From Dehalococcoidia bacterium (GTDB taxonomy: Bacteria; Chloroflexota; Dehalococcoidia; UBA2979), in assembly GCA_023228825.1 (NCBI GenBank), contig JALOAL010000014.1, positions 3,124-67,123 of the forward strand: a stretch of DNA of 64,000 nt. The letters run 5' to 3'. Made by a program: the position numbers and the translations under genes. A model generated the notes under the pieces. The model was not told where the DNA came from, did no database searches, and was given only the letters and a program-made list of their open reading frames with translations. Shown here piece after piece: positions 1-8,294 of the stretch. How positions within the stretch are numbered: the stretch's first letter is position 1; each line of letters opens with the position of its first letter.

Positions 1-581
1 GCCATCAGCCCGGCGAGGCCGTGCCTGGAGGCGAGGTCGCAGGCCTCCGCGGGGGCGTGGGCGATGCCGTCGCCGGGCGTCCAGCCGAGGAACGAGCGGG
101 AGCCGGGGGCGTCCTCCAGCAGCGTCCTCGCGAGGCGTGGCGGGTGCGCCGTCCACCATGTCCACGGCGCTACTCCCAGGCCGTTCACCAGGGCTACACA
201 GGCCTGCGCGATCTCCGGCGACACGAAGTCCAGCACCACGGCCGCCCGGCCGTCCACCAGGCGGAGAGCGTCCTCCAGCGTGGGGATGCGCTCGGGCGGG
301 TGGTGCGTCTCAGCGCCCGTGGCGACGCGCGTCACGCGCAGGGCGTCGAGGTCAGCGAGCGTCACATCTGCGAGCCGCCTCGGATCGCCGGTGGTGCGGG
401 CCAGCGTCTCGTCGTGCATCAGCACCAGGGCGCCGTCTTGCGTGCGGCGCACGTCGATCTCCACGGCGCGTGCGCCGTCCCGGATGGAGGCCTCGATGCC
501 GGCGAGCGTGTTCTCCGGGTAGGAGCCGCCGTGCGCCCGGTGGGACACGATGTCGGGTGTGGACTGGCGGGGCGGCGGCAT
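1..581 (-). CDS. Glycerophosphodiester phosphodiesterase, C-terminus cut by window edge
   Basis: The protein would hydrolyse glycerophosphodiesters to glycerol-3-phosphate and an alcohol. The 193 visible residues show the GDPD TIM-barrel signature in order: SHRAHG with catalytic His14, PENT near 22-25, the metal-binding pair Glu41/Asp43 in VEIDVRRTQDG, and the second catalytic His56 in LMHDE. No signal peptide is visible, so it is probably cytoplasmic. The ATG lies at 579-581 and the reading frame runs off the left edge, so the C-terminal barrel strands are not visible. It is divergent from the CoA-transferase at 748, with a 166-base gap for both promoters. Family assignment is firm from the motifs; the substrate is unknown. 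Confidence 0.85.
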   Translation of the reverse strand, partial: MPPPRQSTPDIVSHRAHGGSYPENTLAGIEASIRDGARAVEIDVRRTQDGALVLMHDETLARTTGDPRRLADVTLADLDALRVTRVATGAETHHPPERIPTLEDALRLVDGRAAVVLDFVSPEIAQACVALVNGLGVAPWTWWTAHPPRLARTLLEDAPGSRSFLGWTPGDGIAHAPAEACDLASRHGLAGLM

Positions 582-747
582 GCGGTAGGCCTTCCGTGGG
601 AGCGCGGACGTCCAGAGGGCATGGCCATCCTCGCCCGACTTCGTGCCCGCTGACAATGCGCGCCCGAGGCGTGACGTCAGACCGTAGGATGCACCCACAC
701 AAGCAGGCTGGGCCGGGGAAGTCCGGGACGTTCGAGGGGAGCACGAA

Positions 748-1935
748 ATGACGGGTGGTGCGCTGGACGGCGTGAGGGTGGTGGACCTGTCCCGGCTGGC
801 GCCGGGCCCGTACGCCTCGATGTTGCTGGCTGACCTCGGCGCTGACGTGACGCTGGTGGAGGCGCCAGCCGGGGCGATCTCTGGCATGGGCGGCGGCGGG
901 AACACCGAGGCTGCCGCGCGCCGGCGGGCCTTCAACCCGCTGTCCCGCAACAAGCGCTCGATCGTGGTGAACCTGAAGTCGGCGGAGGGCGTTGCGCTGG
1001 TCCACGAACTGGCGAACGACGCGGACGTCTTCCTGGAGGGCTTCCGCCCCGGCGTCACGGACCGCCTGGGCGTGGGCTACGAGGCGATCTCGAAGACCAA
1101 CCCGCGCATCGTGTACGCCTCGCTCAGCGGGTACGGGCAGACCGGGCCGTACTCCCAGATGGTGGGGCACGACATCAACTACATCTCCGTGGGGGGCGCG
1201 CTCTCCATGATCGGGCGGCCCGGCCAGCGTCCGGCCATCCCGCAGAACACGATCGCTGACTTCGCTGCGGGCGGCCTCATGACCGCCTTTGCGATTACCA
1301 GCGCGCTGTATGCGCGCAACCAGACCGGTCGAGGCCAGTTCCTGGACATGTCCATGTCGGACAACGTCCTGTACCTGCTCGCGAGCCAGACCGGCGGCGT
1401 GCTGGCGGGCGGCCCCTCGCCAAGGCCGGGCGCGGAGATGCTGAGCGGCGGCGCGCCCCACTACAACACCTACGAGTGCGCGGACGGGAAGTGGATCTCC
1501 ATCGGCTCGCTGGAGCCGCAGTTCTGGGCCGCCCTCTGCCGCGTGGTGGGCCGCGAGGACATGCTGGACGCCGAGTTCGACAGCAGCCGCCACGCGGAGT
1601 TCCAGGAGCACCTGGACGGCTTCTTCAAGCAGAAGGCGCGCGACGAGTGGTTCGCGGAGTTGAAGGACATCGAACTCTGCATCGCGCCCGTCCTCGAACT
1701 GGCGGAGGCGCTGGAGGATCCGCACCAGCAGGCGCGCGGGATGACGGTGGAGGTGCAGGACCCGGTGGCGGGGGCGGTGCGCCAGGTGGGCATTGGCCCC
1801 AAGTTCAGCGACACACCCGGCAGCGTGCGCACCACCGCCCCCGCCCCCGGCCAGCACACGGACGAGGTGCTCCGCGCGCTGGGCTACGAGGACGCACGGG
1901 TGGCCTTGCTGCGCGAGCAGGGCGTCGTCGTGTAG
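748..1935 (+). CDS. Family III CoA-transferase (CaiB/BaiF type)
   Basis: This 395-residue protein belongs to the formyl-CoA transferase/alpha-methylacyl-CoA racemase superfamily, which moves CoA between carboxylic acids or epimerises acyl-CoAs. It begins with the family start GVRVVDLSRLAPGPYASMLLADLGADV and has the central GRGQFLDMSMSD block; the last Asp, about residue 204, aligns with the aspartate that forms the acyl anhydride in formyl-CoA transferase. The LGQH-like PGQHTDEVL motif lies near the C-terminus. Length is normal for the family. The gene stands alone, facing a convergent thioesterase that could act on the same CoA ester pool. The actual acid substrate cannot be read from the sequence. 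Confidence 0.88.
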   Translation: MTGGALDGVRVVDLSRLAPGPYASMLLADLGADVTLVEAPAGAISGMGGGGNTEAAARRRAFNPLSRNKRSIVVNLKSAEGVALVHELANDADVFLEGFRPGVTDRLGVGYEAISKTNPRIVYASLSGYGQTGPYSQMVGHDINYISVGGALSMIGRPGQRPAIPQNTIADFAAGGLMTAFAITSALYARNQTGRGQFLDMSMSDNVLYLLASQTGGVLAGGPSPRPGAEMLSGGAPHYNTYECADGKWISIGSLEPQFWAALCRVVGREDMLDAEFDSSRHAEFQEHLDGFFKQKARDEWFAELKDIELCIAPVLELAEALEDPHQQARGMTVEVQDPVAGAVRQVGIGPKFSDTPGSVRTTAPAPGQHTDEVLRALGYEDARVALLREQGVVV

Positions 1936-1952
1936 CGGCTGCGCCCTCGTTG

Positions 1953-1991
1953 GCCCTCGGGGGTGTCCGCCCGCCTCGGCCGTCCGAGGGC
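1953..1991. terminator. Possible bidirectional hairpin between convergent genes
   Basis: GCCCTCGG at 1953-1960 is perfectly complementary to CCGAGGGC at 1984-1991, with a 23-base loop. It lies between the convergent stops of the CoA-transferase and the thioesterase. There is no T-run, so a classical Rho-independent terminator is doubtful. Confidence 0.3.
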
Positions 1992-2021
1992 TGGTGTCAC
2001 GCTGCGGTCAGGTCTGTGGGT

Positions 2022-2468
2022 TCAGGTCTGTGGGTAGAGCATCATCTGGGTGCAGCGGAAGAGCGCGATGACCTTGTCGGTCTCCTCGTGCCGGACTTCC
2101 GCGTCCCAGACCTGCGTCATGCGGCCCCCGTGGACCTTGCGTGCCTCCGCGACGATCGCGCCGTCGCGGGCGGTGCCCAGGTAGTTCGTCTTGATCTCGA
2201 TCGTCGTGAAGCCAGTGGCGCCGTCCGCGCGGAAGGCAAGGGCGCCGTAGCCGCAGGCGGTATCGGCCAGCGTCACCACGGTGGCGGCGTGCAGGTAGCC
2301 GTTGGGAGCGATGTGGTGCGGCTGGATGTCGATGCGGGCGGTGATGGCGTCCGGGCGCACGTCCGTGATCTCCACGCCCATGTGGCCCGGAAGGTGCCCC
2401 TCGCCGCCGGCGGTGAGGGCCGCCGGGGTCATGGGCTTCCCGGTGCGAGGGTTCGGGGGGTGCTCCAT
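2022..2468 (-). CDS. PaaI-type hotdog-fold thioesterase
   Basis: The 148-residue protein matches the single-hotdog PaaI/4-hydroxybenzoyl-CoA thioesterase type, which hydrolyses acyl-CoA thioesters as a tetramer in the cytoplasm. The central helix region reads HHIAPNGYLHAATVVTLADT, where the family usually has an HGG-ALADTA pattern, and the following strands (TTIEIKTNYLGTARDG) fit the conserved T-E-xxxNY block. The stop is just past the convergent CoA-transferase stop. It may clear dead-end CoA esters; that role is an inference. Confidence 0.8.
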   Translation of the reverse strand: MEHPPNPRTGKPMTPAALTAGGEGHLPGHMGVEITDVRPDAITARIDIQPHHIAPNGYLHAATVVTLADTACGYGALAFRADGATGFTTIEIKTNYLGTARDGAIVAEARKVHGGRMTQVWDAEVRHEETDKVIALFRCTQMMLYPQT

Positions 2469-2549
2469 GTGGCCTCCATCCGGCGCGTGCGTCCTGCCTG
2501 TGCATCGCGACTCGAGCAGTCTATCGCGGCGTGACCTGCCGGGCGGCGC

Positions 2550-3173
2550 CTAGCCGAACGTGACGGTGCGGCCGGAGATCGCGTCCCAGATGGACTCCGC
2601 CAGGAACGGGCCGGGCCCGATCTGGTTCGAACCGGTGGCCAGGAGCGACATCACGATCGCCCACACGGCGAAGCCGGCCAGGTTCGCCGCCAGCACGTCG
2701 CCGCCGCCTCGGCCGACCGTGCGTTCCACGGCGACGTGGGTGGTGGCGACCCACGCAGCGAGCGCCACGAGGCCCACGCCGAAGGAGATCGAGGGCACCA
2801 CCATGCCGAGGCCCAGCACGAGCGGGGCCGCGGCGAATCCGGCCGTGCGCAGCAGTTGCTCCATGGGCACGGTGATGCGCGAGAGTTGCCGGAGCACCGC
2901 GTAGATCACCAGGAGCCACGCGAGCCACGCTCCCGCGCCAAAGATGGTGCCGAGGATCACGGTCTTCAGGAACACGGAGGCGGTGTCGCCCAGCCCCGGC
3001 GTGGTCACCCACCACAGCCACCCACCCAGGCCCAGCAAGGCCATGCCCGTCACCGCCACCACAATGGCGGGAGCGGTGGCGCTGGCATCGAACCGCAGGT
3101 CGTCGAACACGTCCAGGTCGAGCGTGGCGAGTCGCCGGAGGTGGCCGATGGTGGCGTTGAGCGGCGACGGCAT
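2550..3173 (-). CDS. Yip1-family integral membrane protein
   Basis: The 207-residue protein has five predicted membrane segments, roughly at residues 35-58, 70-95, 105-130, 135-155 and 165-190, and the general look of bacterial YIP1-domain proteins, whose function is poorly known. I start at ATG 3171-3173 because upstream in-frame sequence is Arg- and Ala-rich and lacks a convincing ribosome site. The gene lies downstream of rsmG on the same strand with a 157-base gap, so it may have its own promoter. Nothing ties it to a specific pathway. Confidence 0.6.
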   Translation of the reverse strand: MPSPLNATIGHLRRLATLDLDVFDDLRFDASATAPAIVVAVTGMALLGLGGWLWWVTTPGLGDTASVFLKTVILGTIFGAGAWLAWLLVIYAVLRQLSRITVPMEQLLRTAGFAAAPLVLGLGMVVPSISFGVGLVALAAWVATTHVAVERTVGRGGGDVLAANLAGFAVWAIVMSLLATGSNQIGPGPFLAESIWDAISGRTVTFG

Positions 3174-3330
3174 GAGGCCTCCCCAGTGAGTCCCAGTGAA
3201 TCGAGGCAAATCCAGGTGGATCAGGCAATCAGGTACGCGCGGTCTGTATCCAGCCGGGGAGTGGGCAAAGTCTACCCCCGGCCGGACTTCTCGGCACCCG
3301 CAGGAGCCGGGACACGAGGCGTGCGCGTAC

Positions 3331-4083
3331 CTATGCCAGCGGGCGCTTGCTGGGGATGCCGGGGCGGCGCGGGTAGCGCTCGTCCAGGTCGCCCTCGCGA
3401 CGGACGACGAGCACGGTCTGCGGTGGGGCGCCGGCCGGCAGGGAGAGCGGGACCAGGTCGAGGGCGACAGCGCCGAGGGCGGCCAGGGCGCCGGCAGCCT
3501 CCGCCAGTTCCTCGGCGGCGCGACTGCCCTTCGGCGTCGCCAGGACGCCGCCACGGCGCAGCAGCGGCACGCCGTACTCCACCAGCACCGCAAGGGGCGC
3601 CAGGGCGCGCGCCACCACCAGGTCGAAGCCCTCGCGCAGGGCGGGGTCGCGGCCGGCCTCCTCCGCGCGGGCGGTGACCACCTCCACGCGGTCGAGGGCG
3701 AGCGAGGCCACGAGGTGGCGCAGGAACTCAGCGCGCCGCTGGTTCGACTCGACCAGCACCAGGTCCAGCGCGGGTTCCAGGATGCGCATGGGCACGCCGG
3801 GGAAGCCCCCGCCGGGGCCGAGGTCCGCGATGCGCGTGCGGTCGCCCTCGGCCATGGGGGCGGGGAGGACGCCCGCCTCCCGCAGGGCGACGAGCAGCGC
3901 GAGCGACTCGCCGAAGTGGCGGCGCTGCATCTCGTCCCGGTCGCTCACGGAGGTGAGGCCGGCGCGCTCGTTCCACTCCTCCACCAGCCCCAGGTACGCC
4001 TCGAACGCCTCGACGTGCGCGTCGGAGAGCGTGAGGGCGAGGCGTGTGGCGTCTTCGCGGAGGGCGGGGAGTCGGTCAGGCAT
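3331..4083 (-). CDS. rsmG: 16S rRNA (guanine-527-N7)-methyltransferase RsmG
   Basis: The 250-residue protein should use S-adenosylmethionine to methylate N7 of G527 in 16S rRNA. Its diagnostic parts are the N-terminal helical region (YLGLVEEWNERAGLTSV), the SAM-binding glycine loop IADLGPGGGFPGVPM near residues 77-92, and the late VVARALAPLAVLVEYGVPLL and ATPKGSRAAEEL segments. Loss of RsmG gives low-level streptomycin resistance in other bacteria. The start at 4081-4083 matches the family N-terminus (MPDRLPALREDA); longer in-frame starts add unrelated residues. It is divergent from the GreA-like gene. Confidence 0.92.
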   Translation of the reverse strand: MPDRLPALREDATRLALTLSDAHVEAFEAYLGLVEEWNERAGLTSVSDRDEMQRRHFGESLALLVALREAGVLPAPMAEGDRTRIADLGPGGGFPGVPMRILEPALDLVLVESNQRRAEFLRHLVASLALDRVEVVTARAEEAGRDPALREGFDLVVARALAPLAVLVEYGVPLLRRGGVLATPKGSRAAEELAEAAGALAALGAVALDLVPLSLPAGAPPQTVLVVRREGDLDERYPRRPGIPSKRPLA

Positions 4084-4158
4084 CGGTATGGCCGGTCGCC
4101 GTGGGGCGGCCGGTGCAATCACGGGCGTCCGGGGTGGGGGGCACGGCACTTCCTCACG

Positions 4159-4187
4159 TTGACACGTTGGCGCGTGAGTCTCATAGA
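4159..4187 (+). promoter_or_regulatory. Predicted sigma-70-type promoter of the GreA-like gene
   Basis: A perfect TTGACA -35 box at 4159-4164 is followed after 17 bases by CATAGA at 4182-4187 as a weak -10 box. It points toward the GreA-like gene at 4267 and lies in the 183-base divergent region shared with rsmG. Confidence 0.5.
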
Positions 4188-4195
4188 CTTGTTCA

Positions 4196-4217
4196 CGGCG
4201 CACCATTCTGTGCGCCG
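4196..4217 (+). promoter_or_regulatory. Perfect inverted repeat in the greA-like leader
   Basis: CGGCGCAC at 4196-4203 and GTGCGCCG at 4210-4217 form an 8-bp perfect stem with loop CATTCT. It would sit at the very start of the transcript made from the predicted promoter just upstream, so it is either a leader hairpin or an operator overlapping the start site. No T-run follows. Confidence 0.5.
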
Positions 4218-4266
4218 ACACCTGTCACAAGATAGGTACGCAAGAACCGAGGCGGGAGGCCCCCCG

Positions 4267-5067
4267 GTGGCGGACGCTGTTACCGCGAGCGAAGCGCTCG
4301 CACACTTCGAAGGGTTCATGGCCACTGAGGCTGAGAAACTGCGTGATTTGCTGCCGGCTATCACGTCGTTCCTGCAGGCCTTCGGCATGGACCGTCCGAT
4401 CCAGGAACTCAAGGGCTCCGACGTCACGACGTACGTGCGCGCCAACCCGCCCGAGTCACAGGGCGACCTGGAGCCGCTGCGCTCCTTCCTGGCGTACTGC
4501 TCGCGCCTGGCCTTTACGGAGACGAACCTGGTGCCATTCCTGCAGTTGGGCCCGGATGCGGGCGGCGCGCGAGGTGGCCAGGGCGCCGCTGCGGAACTGG
4601 GCGGCGAGGCGTTCTACGTCACGCTGGACGGCCTGAAGCGCCTGGAGGCGCAACTCCAGGAGGAGAAGGCGAAGCGCCCCGTGATCGCGGAGAAACTCCG
4701 CGAGGCGATGGCGGACAAGGACTTCCGGGAGAACGCCCCGCTGGACGCGGCCCGCGACGAGCAGGCCCACGTGGAGATGCGCATCCGCGACCTGGAGTAC
4801 AAGGTCCGCAACGCCGTCATCATCGACGAGGAGAGCAAGGCAGGTCGCGCCAACGTGGGCTCCGTGGTGAAGTTGGTGAACCTGAACACCAACAAGGAGC
4901 AGGAGTTCACCCTGGTCAGCCCGACCGAGGTCGATCCGAAGGCGGGCAAGATCTCGATCCAGTCGCCCGTGGGCGTGGCGGTCATCAACCGCGTAGAGGG
5001 TGACGAGGTCACGGTGAACGCGCCGTCCGGCCCCATCCCCTTCCGTATCGCCGAGATCCGCGGCTAG
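4267..5067 (+). CDS. GreA/GreB-type transcript cleavage factor with extra N-terminal domain
   Basis: Residues from about 115 to 266 form a complete GreA: a coiled coil starting YVTLDGLKRLEAQLQEEK, the acidic tip DKDFREN that corresponds to the catalytic GDLxEN loop, and a C-terminal FKBP-like domain ending IPFRIAEIRG. Gre factors insert the coiled coil into the RNA polymerase secondary channel and trigger cleavage of backtracked RNA. The first ~100 residues are not part of normal 155-160-residue GreA. They are helical, with a FLQAFG...ELKGSDVTTYVRAN...LEPLRSFLAYCSRL...NLVPFLQL pattern resembling the SAM-like core-binding domain of tyrosine recombinases. I use GTG 4267, after a purine-rich stretch; ATG 4318 is the alternative and would still leave most of the extra domain. 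Confidence 0.85.
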   Translation: MADAVTASEALAHFEGFMATEAEKLRDLLPAITSFLQAFGMDRPIQELKGSDVTTYVRANPPESQGDLEPLRSFLAYCSRLAFTETNLVPFLQLGPDAGGARGGQGAAAELGGEAFYVTLDGLKRLEAQLQEEKAKRPVIAEKLREAMADKDFRENAPLDAARDEQAHVEMRIRDLEYKVRNAVIIDEESKAGRANVGSVVKLVNLNTNKEQEFTLVSPTEVDPKAGKISIQSPVGVAVINRVEGDEVTVNAPSGPIPFRIAEIRG

Positions 5068-5102
5068 CCAGCCGAACCGCAAGCCCACCAGCGAGGAAGT
5101 CC

Positions 5103-6074
5103 GTGGTCCGTTCCGTACCCCAACCTGTGTCCCCCTCCACGCGGGGGGAGCCGGTGATCCAGGCGCGCGGGCTGGCGAAGCGCTACGGCAACCTCGTGGC
5201 GCTCGCCGGCGTCTCGTTCGAGGTCAACGCCGGCGAGATCTTTGGCCTGCTGGGGCCCAACGGCGCCGGCAAGACCACGCTGGTCGAGATACTGGAGGGC
5301 CTGACCGATCCGACAGAGGGCACCGCGAGCGTCCTGGGGCTGGAGGTCACCCGCCAGCCGGTGGAGGTGAAGAAGCGCATCGGCGTGCAGTTGCAGGCCT
5401 CCTCCTACCACCAGTACCTGACGCTGAAGGAGATCCTGGACCTGTTCGGCTCCTTCTACCCTCGCTCGGCGGACGCTATGGAACTGCTACGGCGCGTACG
5501 CCTGGAGGACCGGGCGGACGCGCGCATCGGCCAGTTGTCCGGCGGCATGAAGCAGCGCTTCAGCATCGTGGCGGCGCTGGTGAACGAACCGGAACTGGTC
5601 TTCTTCGATGAGCCCACCGCCGGCCTGGACCCGGACGCCCGACGCGACCTGTGGGACATCGTGCGCGGGGTGCGGGAGTCCGGCGCCACGGTGGTGATGA
5701 CCACGCACTACATGGAGGAGGCGGAGGCGCTCTGCGACCGCGTCGCGTTCATGCACGCGGGAGAGATCGCGGCGCTGGACACACCCTCTGGCCTGGTGCG
5801 CAGCCTGCACGCGCCGTACCGCATCCACGTGATCACCTCGGAGCCCCTGGACGCCGCCGCCGTCCGGGGCCTGTCGGGTACGAGCGAGGTGGAGCAGGTG
5901 GAGAGCGCTGACGGGTGGGTGACCGCCATGCGCGCGGCGGAGGCGCCCCGGGTGACCTCGGCGCTGGCGCGGCTGGCGGAGGAGGCGGGCGGGCAGGTCG
6001 TGGACCTCGCCGTGCTTCCGGCCACGCTGGAGGACGTCTTCCTCTCCGTGACCGGCCGAGGGCTGACGGACTGA
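5103..6074 (+). CDS. ABC transporter ATP-binding protein (drug/polymer exporter type)
   Basis: The 323-residue ATPase powers the ABC-2 permease encoded immediately downstream. It has Walker A GPNGAGKTT near residues 55-63, signature LSGGMKQR near 144-151, Walker B VFFDEPTAGLD near 166-176 and the switch His in VVMTTHYMEEAE. The C-terminal ~80 residues form the extra alpha/beta domain seen in DrrA/CcmA-like exporters and end with the family motif LEDVFLSVTGRGL. GAGGAAG lies just upstream of the GTG at 5103. Its TGA shares a base with the permease ATG (TGATG), which implies translational coupling. The substrate is unknown; antibiotics, lipids and polysaccharides are all possible. Confidence 0.88.
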   Translation: MVRSVPQPVSPSTRGEPVIQARGLAKRYGNLVALAGVSFEVNAGEIFGLLGPNGAGKTTLVEILEGLTDPTEGTASVLGLEVTRQPVEVKKRIGVQLQASSYHQYLTLKEILDLFGSFYPRSADAMELLRRVRLEDRADARIGQLSGGMKQRFSIVAALVNEPELVFFDEPTAGLDPDARRDLWDIVRGVRESGATVVMTTHYMEEAEALCDRVAFMHAGEIAALDTPSGLVRSLHAPYRIHVITSEPLDAAAVRGLSGTSEVEQVESADGWVTAMRAAEAPRVTSALARLAEEAGGQVVDLAVLPATLEDVFLSVTGRGLTD

Positions 6075-7147
6075 TGGGCCCGCTCTTCGGCGCGAGTCTG
6101 AAGATGATCGTGCGCGACCGCCAGGCCGTGTTCTGGGCGCTGGCCTTCCCGATCATGTTCCTGGGCGTCTTCCGCCTCTTCTCCTTCGACTCCTTCGGCA
6201 CCACGGAGTTGCTGGTGGTCACGCAGCCGGAGCCGTCCGTGGCGCAGCAGACGCTGGTGGACGCCCTGCAGCGCGTGGACTTCCTGGAGATCCGCACAGA
6301 AAGCGGGCTCACCGAGGCCGCCGCGCTGGAAGTACTGGACGAGGATCGCGCGGACGCCGCCCTCCTGCTGACCGACTTCGAGGTGGGCGAGGGCTTGGAT
6401 GCGCGCCTGCTGCACGGCATCTCGGATCCGATCGGGTCGTCCGCGACGGTGGCGGGGATCTCCTCCGTGGTGGACAGCGTGAACATACAGTTGCAGGGCG
6501 GGGACCCGCCCATCACGTTCGTGGCGGACTCGATCGACTCCGCGGGGGGGACCTCGTTCTTCGAGTTCCTCGGGCCGGGGATCATCGGCATGGGCCTGAT
6601 GAACTTCGCCACCATCAGCCTGGCCGGTTCGCTCTCGCGTTACCGGGAGGAGGGTGTGCTGCGTCGCATCCGCGCGACGCCGCTCCCAGCGTGGCGCTTC
6701 TTCGCCTCGGTGGTGGGCGCGTACCTGGTGGTGGCGGCGGTGCAGGTATTGGTGCTGACCCTGGTGGCGGAAGCCCTGGGGGCCAACGTGCTGCGAGGCG
6801 GCGTGTGGTTCCTGCTGCTGGCCGTCTTTGGGACGATGATTTTCCTGAACCTGGGCGTGATCGTGGCCGGGCGGGTGCGCAGCCGCGGAGCCGTGGAGGG
6901 TGCGGCGAACGCCATTACCCTGCCCATGATGTTCCTGTCCGGCGCCTTCTTCCCCGTGAGCCAGTTGCCGGACGCCGTGCGAGGCGCCGTGCAGGCGCTG
7001 CCCCTGACGCATCTCCTGAGGGCCATGCGGTCGCTGGTGGAGGGCGCCTCGATCGTGGAGCAGTGGCCGGAACTGCTGATCCTGGCGGCGTGGGTGGCGG
7101 GGACCTTCCTGCTGGCCCGCATATCGTTCTCCCTGCGCGACTCGTAG
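6074..7147 (+). CDS. ABC-2 type permease
   Basis: This 357-residue membrane protein is the channel partner of the ATPase encoded just upstream, with which it overlaps by one base. It has one membrane segment at residues 15-35, a ~135-residue extracytoplasmic loop, and then five segments from about residue 170 to the end, the standard ABC-2/DrrB layout. The loop region before TM2 contains GPGIIGMGLMNFATIS and the cytoplasmic RYREEGVLRRIRATPL motif typical of the family. The ATG is set by the TGATG overlap; longer frames would run through the ATPase gene. Export direction is inferred from the family. Confidence 0.85.
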   Translation: MGPLFGASLKMIVRDRQAVFWALAFPIMFLGVFRLFSFDSFGTTELLVVTQPEPSVAQQTLVDALQRVDFLEIRTESGLTEAAALEVLDEDRADAALLLTDFEVGEGLDARLLHGISDPIGSSATVAGISSVVDSVNIQLQGGDPPITFVADSIDSAGGTSFFEFLGPGIIGMGLMNFATISLAGSLSRYREEGVLRRIRATPLPAWRFFASVVGAYLVVAAVQVLVLTLVAEALGANVLRGGVWFLLLAVFGTMIFLNLGVIVAGRVRSRGAVEGAANAITLPMMFLSGAFFPVSQLPDAVRGAVQALPLTHLLRAMRSLVEGASIVEQWPELLILAAWVAGTFLLARISFSLRDS

Positions 7148-7262
7148 GGACGAGGCCGCCCGCTTCCGCTCGGCCTGGGCTTGTCGAAGGCCGCCCCACT
7201 GAGGCGCTCAGCACTGCCGCTCGTCGTTGGGCGAGGTGACGCGCAGTCGGGCGTCCGGTGCG

Positions 7263-8201
7263 TTAGAGCACGGGCTCCAGGGCGATGGCGAAGAAGAGCG
7301 CCGCCAGATAGAGCGTGGAGTAGCGGAACATTGGCCGGGTGCCCTCGGCGCCGGGGGCGCGCGCCACCCCGATCGAGATCCAGACGAAGCCCGCGCCGCC
7401 GATGATGGCCACGGCGAAGTAGATCCAGCCGAGCCAGGCGGCCGCGCCGAAGATCAGCGTGACCATGAACGTGAGGACGGACCAGAGCACCATCTGGCGC
7501 TTGGTCTCCCGTTCGCCCAGCACCACGGGCATCATCGGAATGCCGGCGCGCTCGTAGTCCCGGGCCAGCCCCAGTGCGAGCGCCCAGAAGTGAGGCGGCT
7601 GCCAGAAAAAGACGATGAAGAAGAGGAGCAGGCCCTCCACGGAGACGTCCCCCGTGACGGCCGCCCAGCCGATGAGCGGAGGCATGGCGCCGGCGACCCC
7701 GCCCAGCACGGTGTTGTGGACGGTGTGGCGCTTCAGGTAGACGGTGTAGACCACCGTGTAGAACAGGAACGCCGCCAGCGCCAGCAGCGCGGAGATCCCG
7801 TTCACCGTCAGCCACAGCCACGGCCCAGATCCGAGGCCGATCACCAGTCCGAAGATGAGCGCATGCCGCGCGGGCACGCGTCCGGCGGGGATGGGGCGCT
7901 TCCTCGTGCGCGACATAATCGCGTCGATCTCACGGTCGTAGTACATGTTCACGGCGCCCGCGCCGCCGGCGGCCAGCATGCCGCCCACGAGCGTGGCGAG
8001 CACCGGGCCCCAGCCCGGCCAGCCGTCCTGCGCCAGCACCATTGCCGGAATGGTGGTGATCAGCAGCAGCAGCATGATCGACGGCTTGGTGAGGATGAAG
8101 TAGTCGCGCGCGACCTGGCGGACCGAGGACTGCGCGAGGCGCCCCATCTCCGCTTCCGGCTCGGTGGGGAGGGTGTCGTACTGCGCTGGCTTAGTTGTCA
8201 T
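7263..8201 (-). CDS. ctaB: Protoheme IX farnesyltransferase (haem O synthase)
   Basis: CtaB adds a farnesyl group to haem B to make haem O, the precursor of haem A used by the oxidase encoded at 17-20 kb. The 312-residue protein has nine predicted membrane segments and the UbiA-family aspartate motifs: NMYYDREIDAIMSRTRKRP at about residues 85-103 and ARDYERAGIPMMP near 205. LTKPSIMLLLL at the first helix is also typical. It lies 93 bases downstream of ccmD at the end of the leftward maturation operon, on the strand opposite the oxidase. No haem A synthase (CtaA) is visible in the window. Confidence 0.93.
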   Translation of the reverse strand: MTTKPAQYDTLPTEPEAEMGRLAQSSVRQVARDYFILTKPSIMLLLLITTIPAMVLAQDGWPGWGPVLATLVGGMLAAGGAGAVNMYYDREIDAIMSRTRKRPIPAGRVPARHALIFGLVIGLGSGPWLWLTVNGISALLALAAFLFYTVVYTVYLKRHTVHNTVLGGVAGAMPPLIGWAAVTGDVSVEGLLLFFIVFFWQPPHFWALALGLARDYERAGIPMMPVVLGERETKRQMVLWSVLTFMVTLIFGAAAWLGWIYFAVAIIGGAGFVWISIGVARAPGAEGTRPMFRYSTLYLAALFFAIALEPVL

Positions 8202-8245
8202 GGGTGACCTGCTGAGATCCTGGCCGCGCTCGTATCCACTCTGTG

Positions 8246-8275
8246 TGGTGTGACTCTGGGTGGTGTGACTCTGGG
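8246..8275. repeat. Two perfect tandem copies of a 15-base unit
   Basis: TGGTGTGACTCTGGG occurs at 8246-8260 and again at 8261-8275, in the 93-base gap between ccmD and ctaB. It may be a local slippage duplication; no function is evident. Confidence 0.8.
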
Positions 8276-8294
8276 TCGTATGACGTCCCTGGCG

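Noticed and set aside
2621..2640. tRNA T-arm-like GGTTCGAACC
   Set aside because: It lies within the Yip1-like gene, and no acceptor stem, D-arm or anticodon arm can be built around it.
5708..7012. Long open frame antisense to the ABC exporter, with many similar antisense frames elsewhere
   Set aside because: High GC with GC-rich third positions opens long antisense frames. These give Arg/His/Gly-rich low-complexity proteins without domains, opposite well-recognised genes.
8246..8275. Regulatory iteron pair
   Set aside because: Two tandem copies between ccmD and ctaB on a co-directional unit are more simply a slippage duplication. No palindrome or promoter box is associated.
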